From NCBI GenBank assembly GCA_020438355.1, contig JAGQUT010000011.1, positions 1 through 55,014 of the forward strand: a stretch of 55,014 nucleotides of DNA. The letters run 5' to 3'. This document shows positions 27,199 through 36,146 of this stretch, piece after piece. How positions within the stretch are numbered: position 1 is the stretch's first letter; the number at the start of each line of letters is the position of its first letter. Origin of the DNA: Solirubrobacterales bacterium (lineage in GTDB: Bacteria > Actinomycetota > Thermoleophilia > Solirubrobacterales > 70-9). The notes under the pieces are model-generated. The model was given only the letters and a program-made list of their open reading frames with translations, was not told the DNA's origin and did not search any database. The position numbers and the translations under genes are program-made.

Positions 27199-28199
27199 TG
27201 TCAACTCGTCCTTCGGTCCAGGAACTGAAGGAAGGCATCACCGGGGGAGACCGCGGAGCACTTTCGCGCGCGATCACCCTGGCTGAAAGCCGCCGCCATG
27301 ATGATCAGGAACATGCCCAGGAACTGATCGCAGACCTGTTGCCTGAAACTGGCAAGGCGATCCGGGTCGGGATAACCGGGGTGCCCGGGGCGGGAAAGTC
27401 GACCACGATCGAGTCGCTCGGCCTGCTGCTCATCGAGCGGGGTCACAAGGTCGCGGTGTTGACGATCGATCCGACGTCGGCCCGTACCGGCGGTTCGATC
27501 CTTGGTGACAAGACGCGGATGCATCAGCTCAGCTCCCACGAGGATGCCTTCATCCGGCCATCCCCCTCCGGTGGGGTTCTGGGTGGCGTCGCCAGGAAAA
27601 CCCGCGAGGCAATGCTGCTCTGTGAGGCCGCCGGTTTCGACGTGATCATCGTCGAGTCGGTCGGGGTCGGCCAGTCCGAAGCGGAACTCGCGGAGATGGT
27701 CGACTGTCTGATGCTGCTGCTGGTCCCCGGGGCAGGTGACGAGCTGCAGGGAATCAAGCGGGGGATCATGGAACTCTCGGACGTGATCGTTGTCAACAAG
27801 GCCGACGGTGACCGGGTGCCATTGGCGAAAAGGGCCCGGGGCGATTACCGCCATGCCCTCAGGATGCTGCCGCCGTCGACGCCCGGCTGGGAGACCCCGG
27901 TCCAGATCGCTTCGGCCGCCGAGGGAACTGGCCTGACCGAGATCTGGGATGCAGTCGAAGCCCACCGGGCCCTGCTCGAGGAGAGCGGTCAGCTCGAGGA
28001 ACGACGTCGCCGCCAGACCGAGCGTTGGCTGGACTCGATGATCGAGGAAGCGGTTCTGGACGCGGTCCACTCCCGTCCCGGTGTCGATGAGGCGATCGCC
28101 GGTGCCCGCGCCGATGTCGACGCCGAGAAGATCACCGTTCCCCAGGCCACCCAGAGGGTGATCGAAGCCGCGGGACTGTCAAAGGAACACGAGTCTTGA
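27198..28199 (+). CDS. meaB: MeaB, GTPase chaperone of methylmalonyl-CoA mutase
   Basis: A 333-aa G3E-family GTPase that guards the mutase and gates cobalamin loading. The P-loop is GVPGAGKST (61-69). A Mg2+-site stretch is LTIDPTSARTGGSILGDKTRM, switch/base motifs are VESVGVGQSE and VVNKADGDR. The C-terminal arm (about 260-333) is the dimerisation part. Its position after mutAB with a one-base overlap confirms the role. It overlaps the yceH gene by four bases. Confidence 0.97.
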   Translation: MSTRPSVQELKEGITGGDRGALSRAITLAESRRHDDQEHAQELIADLLPETGKAIRVGITGVPGAGKSTTIESLGLLLIERGHKVAVLTIDPTSARTGGSILGDKTRMHQLSSHEDAFIRPSPSGGVLGGVARKTREAMLLCEAAGFDVIIVESVGVGQSEAELAEMVDCLMLLLVPGAGDELQGIKRGIMELSDVIVVNKADGDRVPLAKRARGDYRHALRMLPPSTPGWETPVQIASAAEGTGLTEIWDAVEAHRALLEESGQLEERRRRQTERWLDSMIEEAVLDAVHSRPGVDEAIAGARADVDAEKITVPQATQRVIEAAGLSKEHES

Positions 28200-28891
28200 T
28201 CGGGCCGTCAGATGTCGAGATTCGCGTGCTCGGTTGCCTGATCGAGAAGCAGCGGACAACCCCGGATCAGTACCCGCTCACCCTCAACTCGCTCAGGCTG
28301 GCCTGCAACCAGTCGACCAATCGCGAGCCGGTGGTCGATTACGACGAGGCGGAGATCCGCAAGGCGCTCGGAGAGTTGGGCCGGCGACGCTGGATTCGCG
28401 GTGCTTCCGGCCACACGAGCCGCTCGCCCAAGTACCGCCACCTGCTCGATACGGAGCTGTCCCTTTCTGACGACCAGATCTCGATCCTCGCCGTCCTCAT
28501 GCTCCGTGGCGAGCAGACCCCCGGCCAGCTCAAGCAGCGGACCGAAAGGATGTTCGGTTTCCATGACCTCGACGCACTCCAGACCACGCTTGACGCGCTG
28601 TCCGGTCGGAATCTGGTCGAAAGGCTTCCGCGCCGGCCAGGTCAAAAGGAGGATCGCTACCGGCAACTGCTCGGAGGAGACAGCCTCGAGGAAGAAGGTG
28701 ATGATCAGCCGGCACCCCGGGAAGTCTCCGAGGTAGTTCCCGGACAGTCTCCCGAGCCTGTTCCGGTCCCGGTCGATACACCGGAGACGGAGCGGGTCGA
28801 GGGGCTGGAACGCCAGGTGGCAGAACTCTCGCGTGAAGTCGCGGGACTCAAAGCACTGGTCGAGGACCTCCGCGAGCAACTCGGCGGCTGA
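28196..28891 (+). CDS. YceH/DUF480 family protein
   Basis: A 231-aa protein of the YceH family: two winged-helix-like modules (about 1-80 and 90-160), seen in EIRVLGCLIEKQRTTPDQYPLTLNSL and ISILAVLMLRGEQTPGQLKQRT. A charged linker and a C-terminal coiled coil (about 200-231) follow. The function is unknown; DNA binding is plausible from the fold. The start is TTG at 28196, overlapping the meaB stop (TTGA), so translation is coupled to the mutase operon. Nothing in the family links it to B12, so the coupling may simply be gene order. Confidence 0.9.
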   Translation: MIGPSDVEIRVLGCLIEKQRTTPDQYPLTLNSLRLACNQSTNREPVVDYDEAEIRKALGELGRRRWIRGASGHTSRSPKYRHLLDTELSLSDDQISILAVLMLRGEQTPGQLKQRTERMFGFHDLDALQTTLDALSGRNLVERLPRRPGQKEDRYRQLLGGDSLEEEGDDQPAPREVSEVVPGQSPEPVPVPVDTPETERVEGLERQVAELSREVAGLKALVEDLREQLGG

Positions 28892-28957
28892 TCCCGCTTT
28901 CAGGAAACTTTCCGGGTCCGCGTAAGAAACGGACGGTTCTGTCGTTGCAGGAATGAA

Positions 28958-28974
28958 GGGCGCAGGTGGCGCCC
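28958..28974 (+). other. Leader hairpin before the ELW-repeat gene
   Basis: GGGCGC-AGGTG-GCGCCC forms a perfect 6-bp stem 28 bases before the ATG of the next gene. It may be an mRNA leader hairpin or the transcript end of the mutase operon. Confidence 0.35.
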
Positions 28975-29001
28975 GCTCATTTCAAGACGAGAGGAACCAG
29001 A

Positions 29002-30732
29002 ATGAACACAGCAGAAACAGCAACGACCGGGAGCCGCAGTTCCCGGTTGACCCACGTCGTTGTGGCCATGATCGGTCTCGCCGCGATGGTGGCGGGCATG
29101 TTCACGCTCAACAGCACCAGTGCCGACGCGGCGATGGTCTCGCACATGTACCGCGATGTGAACCCCGGGCCCAGCAACTCTGGAGCCAGCGATTTCATCC
29201 CCTTCGGTGGTGACCTGTACTTCACGGCAAGTGCCGGTGGCAAAGGTCAGGAACTGTGGAAGCTCAGCGAAGGGCAGCCAAGCCTGGTCAGGGACATCAA
29301 CCCCGGCGCTGCGCACTCGAGTCCGTCGTCACTGACCGCCTTCAAGGGCCATCTCTACTTCGTCGCGTACGAGGAAACGCACGGGCGGGAAATCTGGCGT
29401 ACCGATGGCGCGGTCACCGAGCGGGCGACCGACATCAATCCGGGGCAGGAATCCTCACACCCCAACGACCTGACTGTCATTGGCGGCCGCATGGTCTTCG
29501 CCGCCGAGAATCCCGCCTCAGGACGCGAATTGTGGTCTTTCGACGGAAACACAGCCACGCTCGCCAAGGACATTCGTCCTGGTGTTCAGAGCTCGAATCC
29601 CTCCGGCTTCACTTCACTGGGCAGCAACCTCTACTTCCGGGCAAATGACGGCGTGGTCGGTGAAGAACTGTGGCGGACCGACGGCACCGGCGCAAGCCTC
29701 GTTGCCAACATCAACCCTGGTGCGGCCAACTCCTACCCTCAGGAGATGGTCGATTTCAACGGGCAGCTCTACTTCGCTGCCGATACCGCAGCAGCGGGCT
29801 GGGAACTCTGGCGCACCAACGGGATCACAACCGGAATCGTGGCCGACATCGATCCGGGCGCTGATGATGCCTACCCGCAGAACCTGGTTGCCATGAACGG
29901 GCACCTGTACTTCAGCGCCAACAACGGTGCCACCGGGAACGAACTGTTCCGTACCGACGGAGCGAATCCTGTCGCCAACACGGAACTGGTCGCTGACATC
30001 AATCCAGGGAGCTGGGGCTCGGATCCGAACTACATGACCCAACTCGGTTCCTACCTCTACTTCCGTGCCGGCACCGAGGCGAGTGGCAACGAGCTCTGGC
30101 GGACCAACGGCACCGAAGTCGTGATGCTCGGGGACATCTACCCCGGCGAGGAGGACTCGAACCCCTCCCAGCTGACCAAGTTCGGCGACGCGGTCTACTT
30201 CGCCGCTGAGGACGAAGGGCATGGATTCGAACTCTGGAAGACGAGCGGTGGTGCTCCGAAGCTGGTCCGGGACATCCTCCCGGGTGACGGTTCGGGCGAC
30301 CCCTACGACTTCACTTCTTTCGGGCAGTCCCTCTACTTCTCTGCCGATGATGGAACTCATGGCTGGGAGATCTGGCGGATCACCGAAGACAGCAAGGTCC
30401 ATGCCAAGCTGCAGAACCGGAAGCTGAAGCTGAACCGGGCCGGCCAGACCACGCTCAGGCTCCGCTGCCAGGTGGCCGAAATCTCGGGCCCCTGCACTGG
30501 CAACCTGGTCCTGAGGACGAATGGTGGTCTCGTAGCCGCAAGGGGCAAGTTCACGGTCAACGCCGGTGAAACTGGCGCGATCACCGTGAAGCTGTCGAAG
30601 CGGGCCCGCAAGGCGCTTCGCAAGGCGAGTGGCGCGCCGAGGCTGAAAGCGGTCGTCAAGGCCAGGGATCTCGCCGGCAACAAGCGAACCCTGACCCGTG
30701 GCCTCCGGATCTCCGGCCCCGGCGTCCGTTGA
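29002..30732 (+). CDS. Secreted ELWxxDGT-repeat protein
   Basis: A 576-aa exported protein. The ATG at 29002 has GAGAGGA upstream. The signal peptide spans about 15-42 (VVVAMIGLAAMVAGMF, cut after ADA). The mature part carries nine copies of a 47-48-residue unit with the core ELWRTDGT (seen as ELWKLSEG, EIWRTDGA, ELWSFDGN, ELWRTDGT, ELWRTNGI, ELFRTDGA, ELWRTNGT, ELWKTSGG, EIWRITED). Most copies also contain D-I-N-P-G and LYFxAxD. This is the ELWxxDGT (hyalin-like) repeat type, probably a beta-propeller. The last 110 residues are a basic beta-rich domain shared with other secreted proteins here. A surface role in binding is inference; no catalytic site is visible. Confidence 0.85.
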   Translation: MNTAETATTGSRSSRLTHVVVAMIGLAAMVAGMFTLNSTSADAAMVSHMYRDVNPGPSNSGASDFIPFGGDLYFTASAGGKGQELWKLSEGQPSLVRDINPGAAHSSPSSLTAFKGHLYFVAYEETHGREIWRTDGAVTERATDINPGQESSHPNDLTVIGGRMVFAAENPASGRELWSFDGNTATLAKDIRPGVQSSNPSGFTSLGSNLYFRANDGVVGEELWRTDGTGASLVANINPGAANSYPQEMVDFNGQLYFAADTAAAGWELWRTNGITTGIVADIDPGADDAYPQNLVAMNGHLYFSANNGATGNELFRTDGANPVANTELVADINPGSWGSDPNYMTQLGSYLYFRAGTEASGNELWRTNGTEVVMLGDIYPGEEDSNPSQLTKFGDAVYFAAEDEGHGFELWKTSGGAPKLVRDILPGDGSGDPYDFTSFGQSLYFSADDGTHGWEIWRITEDSKVHAKLQNRKLKLNRAGQTTLRLRCQVAEISGPCTGNLVLRTNGGLVAARGKFTVNAGETGAITVKLSKRARKALRKASGAPRLKAVVKARDLAGNKRTLTRGLRISGPGVR

Positions 30733-30805
30733 ACCGACCCGGGGCCGACGGAACGAAGGCGTGAAAAATGAACTCCCGGACCCGGAGCGGTGTTACCCTG
30801 ATGGA

Positions 30806-32230
30806 ATGCTCTCCGGGTCCGAGGAGAATCGCCTCGTCCGGGCTGCCGCCGAGGGGGACGGCCCGGCATTCGCGCGACTCTACGAGTCGTACGAGAAGCG
30901 CATTTTCAATTACCTGCTGCGTCTGCTCGGTGACCGTCACGAGGCCGAAGATGCAACGCAGGAGGCATTCATCCGGGTCATGGCAAAGCTGCCGGAACTT
31001 GACACCGGAAACCTTCAGTTCGGCGCCTACCTGTACACGTCCGCACGAAACGCGGGTTACGACGTGATCGCCGGACGCAAGAAGCTGGAGCCGACCGGAC
31101 CGGTCCCGGACCAGGCGGAGTCCCCCTACCGGGGCGAGCTGTCGGACCTGGAGTCGGATCCTGAGCGCTCGGTTCTGGCCGGCTCGCAGGAGGAGGCGGT
31201 CAGGGAAGCAAACGGCCGCCTGCCGGAGAGGCAGCGAGAGGTCCTGGCGCTGCGGGAGCTCGACGGCCTGAGCTACGACGAAATCGCCGGCGTCATGGAG
31301 ATGAAGCCGAACGCGGTCTCCCAGCTGATCTCCAGGGCGCGTATCTCGCTGCGCAAGGAAATGAGGGTTGGCGCCGCAGCTTCCGTGGCGATGGTGTCAA
31401 GTGATTGCGAGCGGGCCCATGGAGAGATGGCCTGCCGTCAGGATGGTGAGTCCGGTGTCGATAACGCCTGGCTGACCTCCCACCTTGCCGGTTGTCCCAG
31501 CTGCCAGGTAGCCAGTGAGGAAATGGCGGAAGCCGGTGTTTCCTACCGTGCCTGGGCTCCGGTGCTCCCGGCAGCCTGGGTCTTCCGGGAGGTCATGGCC
31601 CGCGCAAGCGAGATCAACGGTCACGACTGGTCCGGGGTGGAGCGGCCCGACAGCGACGGTGACGAAGCGGTGAGAGATACGCAAGATCCCGTTGCCGGCG
31701 CCAACGGAACCAGAAGGGCTGTCCTGGTGGGCGCCGGGTCCGTGATCGCTGCCTGCCTGCTCGCCTTCCTGCTGCTGGCCGAAGCCAACGCTCCCGAGAG
31801 GGACCGGGCCGAAGAACAGGTCAAGCTTGAACAGCTCTCGGGCAAGGAGCAGGTCGCCGAGGAAAAGAGCAAGACCGACACCGAACGGCGGCGGGATCTC
31901 GTCAAGGTCACCGACGAACCTTCTGACCCCGGGGTCACCGTTCCCGCCACTGGTCCAGGGTCGACGACACCTTCCGGCTCAGGGAACACGGACAGCCCGG
32001 GAGGTTCCGGAAGTAGCGGGGGTTCCGGAGGGGGAGGCGGCAACACCGGCGGCTCGAACGGCTCGCCACCCGCAAACACCTCTCCCGACCCGGTCGATCC
32101 GGTTGACCCGCCCGTGCCCAGCGATCCGGCCCCAACGCCCGACCCGGTTCCGGAACCGGAACCGAACCCGACACCTATCCCGGGCGGACCTTCAGGGATC
32201 GCAATCCCGGGCGGTCCGAAGCCAGGTTAG
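30806..32230 (+). CDS. ECF sigma factor fused to anti-sigma-like zinc finger and TM
   Basis: A 474-aa mosaic. Residues 8-95 are sigma-70 region 2 (AFARLYESYEKRIFNYLLRLLGDRHEAEDATQEAFIRV). Residues 136-185 are region 4 (LPERQREVLALRELDGLSYDEIAGVM). A zf-HC2/ZAS-like motif follows (C201, H226-x3-C230-x2-C233), the zinc site of anti-sigma factors. A single membrane helix is at about 304-325. The final 145 residues are low-complexity Ser/Gly/Pro, ending in Pro repeats, presumably outside the cell. The protein is thus a membrane-tethered sigma factor with a built-in anti-sigma module. The ATG at 30806 is preferred; a GTG at 30761 has a poorly spaced ribosome-binding site. Confidence 0.88.
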   Translation: MLSGSEENRLVRAAAEGDGPAFARLYESYEKRIFNYLLRLLGDRHEAEDATQEAFIRVMAKLPELDTGNLQFGAYLYTSARNAGYDVIAGRKKLEPTGPVPDQAESPYRGELSDLESDPERSVLAGSQEEAVREANGRLPERQREVLALRELDGLSYDEIAGVMEMKPNAVSQLISRARISLRKEMRVGAAASVAMVSSDCERAHGEMACRQDGESGVDNAWLTSHLAGCPSCQVASEEMAEAGVSYRAWAPVLPAAWVFREVMARASEINGHDWSGVERPDSDGDEAVRDTQDPVAGANGTRRAVLVGAGSVIAACLLAFLLLAEANAPERDRAEEQVKLEQLSGKEQVAEEKSKTDTERRRDLVKVTDEPSDPGVTVPATGPGSTTPSGSGNTDSPGGSGSSGGSGGGGGNTGGSNGSPPANTSPDPVDPVDPPVPSDPAPTPDPVPEPEPNPTPIPGGPSGIAIPGGPKPG

Positions 32231-32232
32231 CT

Positions 32233-32925
32233 TCAGGCCGTCTGGTTGACGCGCATCGCCTGCGCCAGGGTCAGGCCCAATACATGCGTGGCGGTGTCGA
32301 TCCTGACGGTGATCGGACCGTCGAACGGCTGGCGCTCGATCAGCTCCAGCTGGTCACCGACCGCGATTCCGCACCTGCTCAGGTAGGCGAGCATCTCCGG
32401 GTTCGAATCCGAGACGCGGACGAAGCGCGCGGAGTCACCCGGGGCCAGATCAGCCAGGGCCGCAGTCTCGGTCTCGACTATCTCCAGGTCACGGTCGGGG
32501 ATCGGATCACCGTGCGGGTCGAAGCCAGGGTCGCCGAGTTTGGCCGAGATCAGGTCGGTGAGATCCTCTGACAGGGCATGCTCGAGCACTTCGGCCTCGT
32601 CATGAACCCGCTCCCAGGGAACATCGAGTACCTCGGCGAGAAAGAGCTCCAGCAGGCGGTGGCGGCGGAGCACGGCCATTGCCAACCTCGTGCCATCAGC
32701 AGTCAGGCGTACGCCGTGGTAGGGCACCCGTTCGACCAGGCCGGCTTCATCCAGCTTCTTGATCATCGCCGAGACCGAACCGGCCTTGACCCCGAGTCTT
32801 TCCGCCAGGTCGTTGGTCGATGCCGTCTCCTCGCCCCAGCCGGTCAGCGAGTAGATCGCCTTCGCGTAATCCTCCACCGCCGCGGTGGGCAGCGACTCTG
32901 TCTTCCTTGCTGCAGCCGGACTCAC
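32233..32925 (-). CDS. DtxR/MntR-type metal-dependent repressor
   Basis: A 230-aa regulator: N-terminal winged helix (about 15-80, TNDLAERLGVKAGSVSAMIKKL), metal-binding dimerisation domain (about 80-155) and a C-terminal FeoA/SH3-like domain. The ligands resemble the Mn-responsive MntR more than the Fe-responsive DtxR/IdeR: D19, H89, E112, E115 and H116 match MntR positions, with Glu where DtxR has its key Cys102. The MntR Glu11 position is Lys22, so one ligand may be missing. A Mn2+ sensor is therefore plausible. GTG start at 32925. It is divergent from the glutaminase gene (55-base gap), which might contain its operator. No metal transporter lies nearby. Confidence 0.9.
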   Translation of the reverse strand: MSPAAARKTESLPTAAVEDYAKAIYSLTGWGEETASTNDLAERLGVKAGSVSAMIKKLDEAGLVERVPYHGVRLTADGTRLAMAVLRRHRLLELFLAEVLDVPWERVHDEAEVLEHALSEDLTDLISAKLGDPGFDPHGDPIPDRDLEIVETETAALADLAPGDSARFVRVSDSNPEMLAYLSRCGIAVGDQLELIERQPFDGPITVRIDTATHVLGLTLAQAMRVNQTA

Positions 32926-32979
32926 AGGTTGAGCCTAGCCAAAACCTGAAGGCGTGCATGTGCGAGAGTCCAGTGACGC

Positions 32980-34836
32980 ATGAGTGGCACCGATTCAGAG
33001 ATCAGAATCTCCTCGCCGGTGCAGGCGCTGCTGGAACGTCTGCATGAACGGCATGCGGATGACATGTCGGGCGAGGTCGCGAGCTACATCCCGGAACTGG
33101 CGAGGGCTGATCCTGCCTGGTTTGGAATCTCGATGGTCACTGCTGACGGGTCGGTCTACGAGGTGGGGGACACCCGCCACGAGTTCACGATTCAATCGAT
33201 TTCAAAGCCTTTGACCTTCGCGCTCGCACTGGAGGCGATCGGCGAGGAGGAGGTCCGAAAGCACGTTGACGTCGAACCCAGCGGGGAAGCCTTCAACTCG
33301 ATCACCCTGCAGCCCGGCACCGGACGCCCACTCAACCCGATGGTCAACGCCGGGGCGATCGCAACCACATCCCTGATCGAACCTCTCGGGTTCGACCGGC
33401 CGATTGACCGCATCCTCAACGAGTACTCGGCATTTGCGGGGCGGGACCTGAGCATCGACGAGGAGGTTTTCTCCTCGGAGAACGAGACCGGTCACCGGAA
33501 TCGGGCTATCGCCTATCTGCTCCGGAACGCGGGGGTGGTGGATCACGAGGTCGAGGAAGTCGTGGAGACCTACTTCCGCCAGTGTTCGACCCTGGTCACC
33601 TGCCGGGACCTGGCGGTGATCGCAGCGACCCTCGCTTCGACGGGTTTCAACCCGGTCACCCGCGAGCGGGTTCTGAGGGAAGACACGGTCCGGAACGTCC
33701 TGAGTGTGATGGCCAGCTGCGGCATGTATGACTCGGCTGGCGACTGGCTTTACACCGTGGGGCTTCCTGCCAAGTCCGGTGTTGCCGGCGGGATCATCGC
33801 GGTGCTGCCGGGCCAGCTTGGCATCGCCGTCTATTCACCACCGCTTGACATCCACGGCAACAGTGTCAGGGGGATCAAGGTTTGCGAGGAACTCTCGGAC
33901 GAGCTTCACCTCCACGTGATGAGCCCGGCGCGCAGGCCCCCACCTCCGGTCAGGATTGAACGCAGCTGCGTGGATTCAAGGTCGAAGCGGATGCGTAGCC
34001 CAGCCGAGCAGGCAGTACTCGCAGAGCACGGTCGCCGCGTCAAGGTACTCGAACTTCAGGGCGAGCTCTCCTTCGCCGCTGGCGAGATAATCACCGGTTC
34101 CGCGCTTCATCGTGCCGATCACACGGACTTCACGGTTCTGGACTTCCGGGCGGTCAGATCCATTGACCTGATCGACGTGCCCATCTTTTCCCACCTGATC
34201 GAAAGCGTCGAAGGGGCCGACGGGAAGATCGCCTTCTCGGACGTCGACCGGCATCCGATCTTCTTCGACGAACTTTCCCGCCACCGCGAAAGGGAAGGCC
34301 TTGAACCGGTCAGGACTTTCCCCTACCTCGATCTGGCCCTCGAATGGTGTGAACAGGGTCTGATCGAGAAGTACGGCGAGATCGAATCAGAGCAGGAACT
34401 TGGCCTCGCCCAGCACGGTGCGACGATCGGCATGAGCCCCGACCAGATTGCCCTTCTGGCCGAACACCTCGACCACCGGGAGTACGAACCGGGAGAGGTG
34501 ATCTACGAAGACACCGAGAAGAAGGTTCACGAGATGCTGCTGGTCTCCGCGGGCAAGATCAGCATCATGCTTCGCACCGGAGAGGGTGAACTGCGGCGGA
34601 TATCCACCCTGTCGCCGGGTATGACCCTGGGTGAGGTTGCGATGCTGAACGAGGGTGACAGGGTCGGGATCTCGGTAGCCGACACCCGGGTGTCTGCCTG
34701 GGTGCTCGATTCTGGTGAGCTCGAGGTGTTGCGAGCTGCCGATCCCGCGCTTGTCGCGACTCTCTTCGAAAATCTCCTGAAGATGATCGCGATCCGGTTC
34801 GGCAATCTCCGGCACATCTTTGATTCGCCTCCCTGA
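32980..34836 (+). CDS. Glutaminase fused to STAS and cNMP-binding domains
   Basis: A 618-aa three-domain protein. Residues 1-310 are a serine-dependent glutaminase (Gln to Glu plus ammonia) of the beta-lactamase-like fold: SISK (S73, K76) is the catalytic Ser-x2-Lys pair, followed by NPMVNAGAI, and KSGVAGGI near residue 265. Residues about 345-445 form a STAS-like domain (FTVLDFRAVRSIDLIDVPIF). Residues about 485-605 are a cyclic-nucleotide-binding domain (YEPGEVIYEDTEKKVHEMLL, LGEVAMLNEGDR). Bacterial glutaminases are usually about 310 aa, so the C-terminal half is extra and may tie activity to a nucleotide or a binding partner. Whether the cNMP pocket is functional is open; the canonical Arg of the phosphate-binding cassette is R in EGDRVG. 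Confidence 0.92.
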   Translation: MSGTDSEIRISSPVQALLERLHERHADDMSGEVASYIPELARADPAWFGISMVTADGSVYEVGDTRHEFTIQSISKPLTFALALEAIGEEEVRKHVDVEPSGEAFNSITLQPGTGRPLNPMVNAGAIATTSLIEPLGFDRPIDRILNEYSAFAGRDLSIDEEVFSSENETGHRNRAIAYLLRNAGVVDHEVEEVVETYFRQCSTLVTCRDLAVIAATLASTGFNPVTRERVLREDTVRNVLSVMASCGMYDSAGDWLYTVGLPAKSGVAGGIIAVLPGQLGIAVYSPPLDIHGNSVRGIKVCEELSDELHLHVMSPARRPPPPVRIERSCVDSRSKRMRSPAEQAVLAEHGRRVKVLELQGELSFAAGEIITGSALHRADHTDFTVLDFRAVRSIDLIDVPIFSHLIESVEGADGKIAFSDVDRHPIFFDELSRHREREGLEPVRTFPYLDLALEWCEQGLIEKYGEIESEQELGLAQHGATIGMSPDQIALLAEHLDHREYEPGEVIYEDTEKKVHEMLLVSAGKISIMLRTGEGELRRISTLSPGMTLGEVAMLNEGDRVGISVADTRVSAWVLDSGELEVLRAADPALVATLFENLLKMIAIRFGNLRHIFDSPP

Positions 34837-34863
34837 GCCGGAGACGTCAGCCGGACCGGCCGA

Positions 34864-35940
34864 TCAGACGTTGAACTTGAAGTCGACTACGTCGCCGTCC
34901 TGCATGACGTAATCCTTGCCCTCAAGGCGAACCTTGCCCGCTGCCCTGGCATCGGCCATTGAGCCGTACTCGAGCAGCTCATCGAAGGAGATCGTCTCCG
35001 CCTTGATGAATCCACGCTGGAAGTCGGTGTGTATGACCCCCGCCGCTTCCGGGGCCGTGGCACCGATCGGGATTGTCCATGCCCGGGTTTCCTTCGGGCC
35101 CGCGGTCAGGTAGGTCTGCAACCCGAGAGTCTGGAAGCCGACCCGGGCCAGAACGTCGAGTCCCGCTTCTTCGACCCCGATGTCGGCGAGCATCTCCCGG
35201 GCTTCCTCTTCATCGTCCAGTTCAACCAGTTCGGCCTCGAACTTGGCGTCAAGGAAGATCGCTTCTGCTGGAGCCACGATCTCGCGGAGACTGTCCTTCA
35301 GTGCCTCGTCCCCGAGTTCCTCCTCGGAACAGTTGAAGACGTAGAGCAGCGGCTTCGCGGTCATCAGGTGAAGTTCCCTTACCGGTTCAGGGTCGAAGCC
35401 GGACTCGAAGATCCCCTTGCCTGACTCGAGTATCTCCTTCGCCTCTTCGGCGGCCCGGACCTGCGGCTCAAGATCCTTGTCGCGCTTCGCTTCCTTGGTC
35501 AGGCGAGGGAGCGCGTTTTCGATCGTCTGCAGGTCCGCAAGGATCAGCTCTGTCCTGATCGTCTCGATGTCGTTCTTCGGTTCGACCTCGCCGTCGACAT
35601 GGGTGATGTCGTCATCCTGAAAGACGCGGGTGACCTGGCAGATAGCGTCGGACTCCCGGATATTGGAGAGGAACTTGTTCCCCATCCCTTCACCTTCGGA
35701 GGCTCCCTTGACGATTCCGGCGATGTCCACGAACTGAACGGTCGCCGGCAGGATCTTCTCCGAGCCGTAGATCGCCGCGAGCTTCTCGAGCCTGGGGTCG
35801 GGAACGCCGACCACCCCGATGTTTGGCTCGATGGTCGCGAACGGGTAGTTCGCTGCCAGCACGTCGTTCTTTGTCAGGGCATTGAAGAGGGTCGACTTCC
35901 CGGCGTTGGGAAGCCCGACGATTCCGATAGAGAGGGCCAT
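34864..35940 (-). CDS. ychF: YchF/OLA1-type P-loop ATPase
   Basis: A 358-aa member of the Obg-related YchF family, which prefers ATP to GTP. Motifs: G1 GLPNAGKST (7-15), G3 DIAG(I), and NCSEEE in place of NKxD at G4, which explains ATP preference. It has the helical insertion in the middle and the C-terminal TGS domain ([23 protein letters not shown]...). It binds ribosomes and acts in the stress response. It ends 27 bases from the convergent glutaminase stop. Identification is firm. Confidence 0.97.
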   Translation of the reverse strand: MALSIGIVGLPNAGKSTLFNALTKNDVLAANYPFATIEPNIGVVGVPDPRLEKLAAIYGSEKILPATVQFVDIAGIVKGASEGEGMGNKFLSNIRESDAICQVTRVFQDDDITHVDGEVEPKNDIETIRTELILADLQTIENALPRLTKEAKRDKDLEPQVRAAEEAKEILESGKGIFESGFDPEPVRELHLMTAKPLLYVFNCSEEELGDEALKDSLREIVAPAEAIFLDAKFEAELVELDDEEEAREMLADIGVEEAGLDVLARVGFQTLGLQTYLTAGPKETRAWTIPIGATAPEAAGVIHTDFQRGFIKAETISFDELLEYGSMADARAAGKVRLEGKDYVMQDGDVVDFKFNV

Positions 35941-36097
35941 CGCAGGAAAGACTATGTGCGGACCGGCCAGCTGCGTTCTCTCGCTGCGGAGAGGGACCGA
36001 AACAACTGCGGGGTTATCCGGTTATAAGGGGCGGTTGTCAGCCGCCAGGTTTGGCAGCCAGGGTTCCAATTGGGAGGGAACCAACAACGCAGGGAGG

Positions 36098-36135
36098 CGC
36101 TGGGCCCGATCCGGGGGAGATCGGGCCCAAGCGCT
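36098..36135 (-). terminator. Hairpin after the GroES-like gene
   Basis: A long stem (GCGC plus TGGGCCCGAT at 36098-36111, paired with ATCGGGCCCA at 36121-36130 and GCGC at 36132-36135, one bulged A) lies 12 bases after the stop of the reverse-strand gene. It is strong but lacks a T run. It probably ends that transcript. The rest of the gap (35941-36097) holds only a presumed YchF upstream region. Confidence 0.6.
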
Positions 36136-36146
36136 GCACCTGTGGA

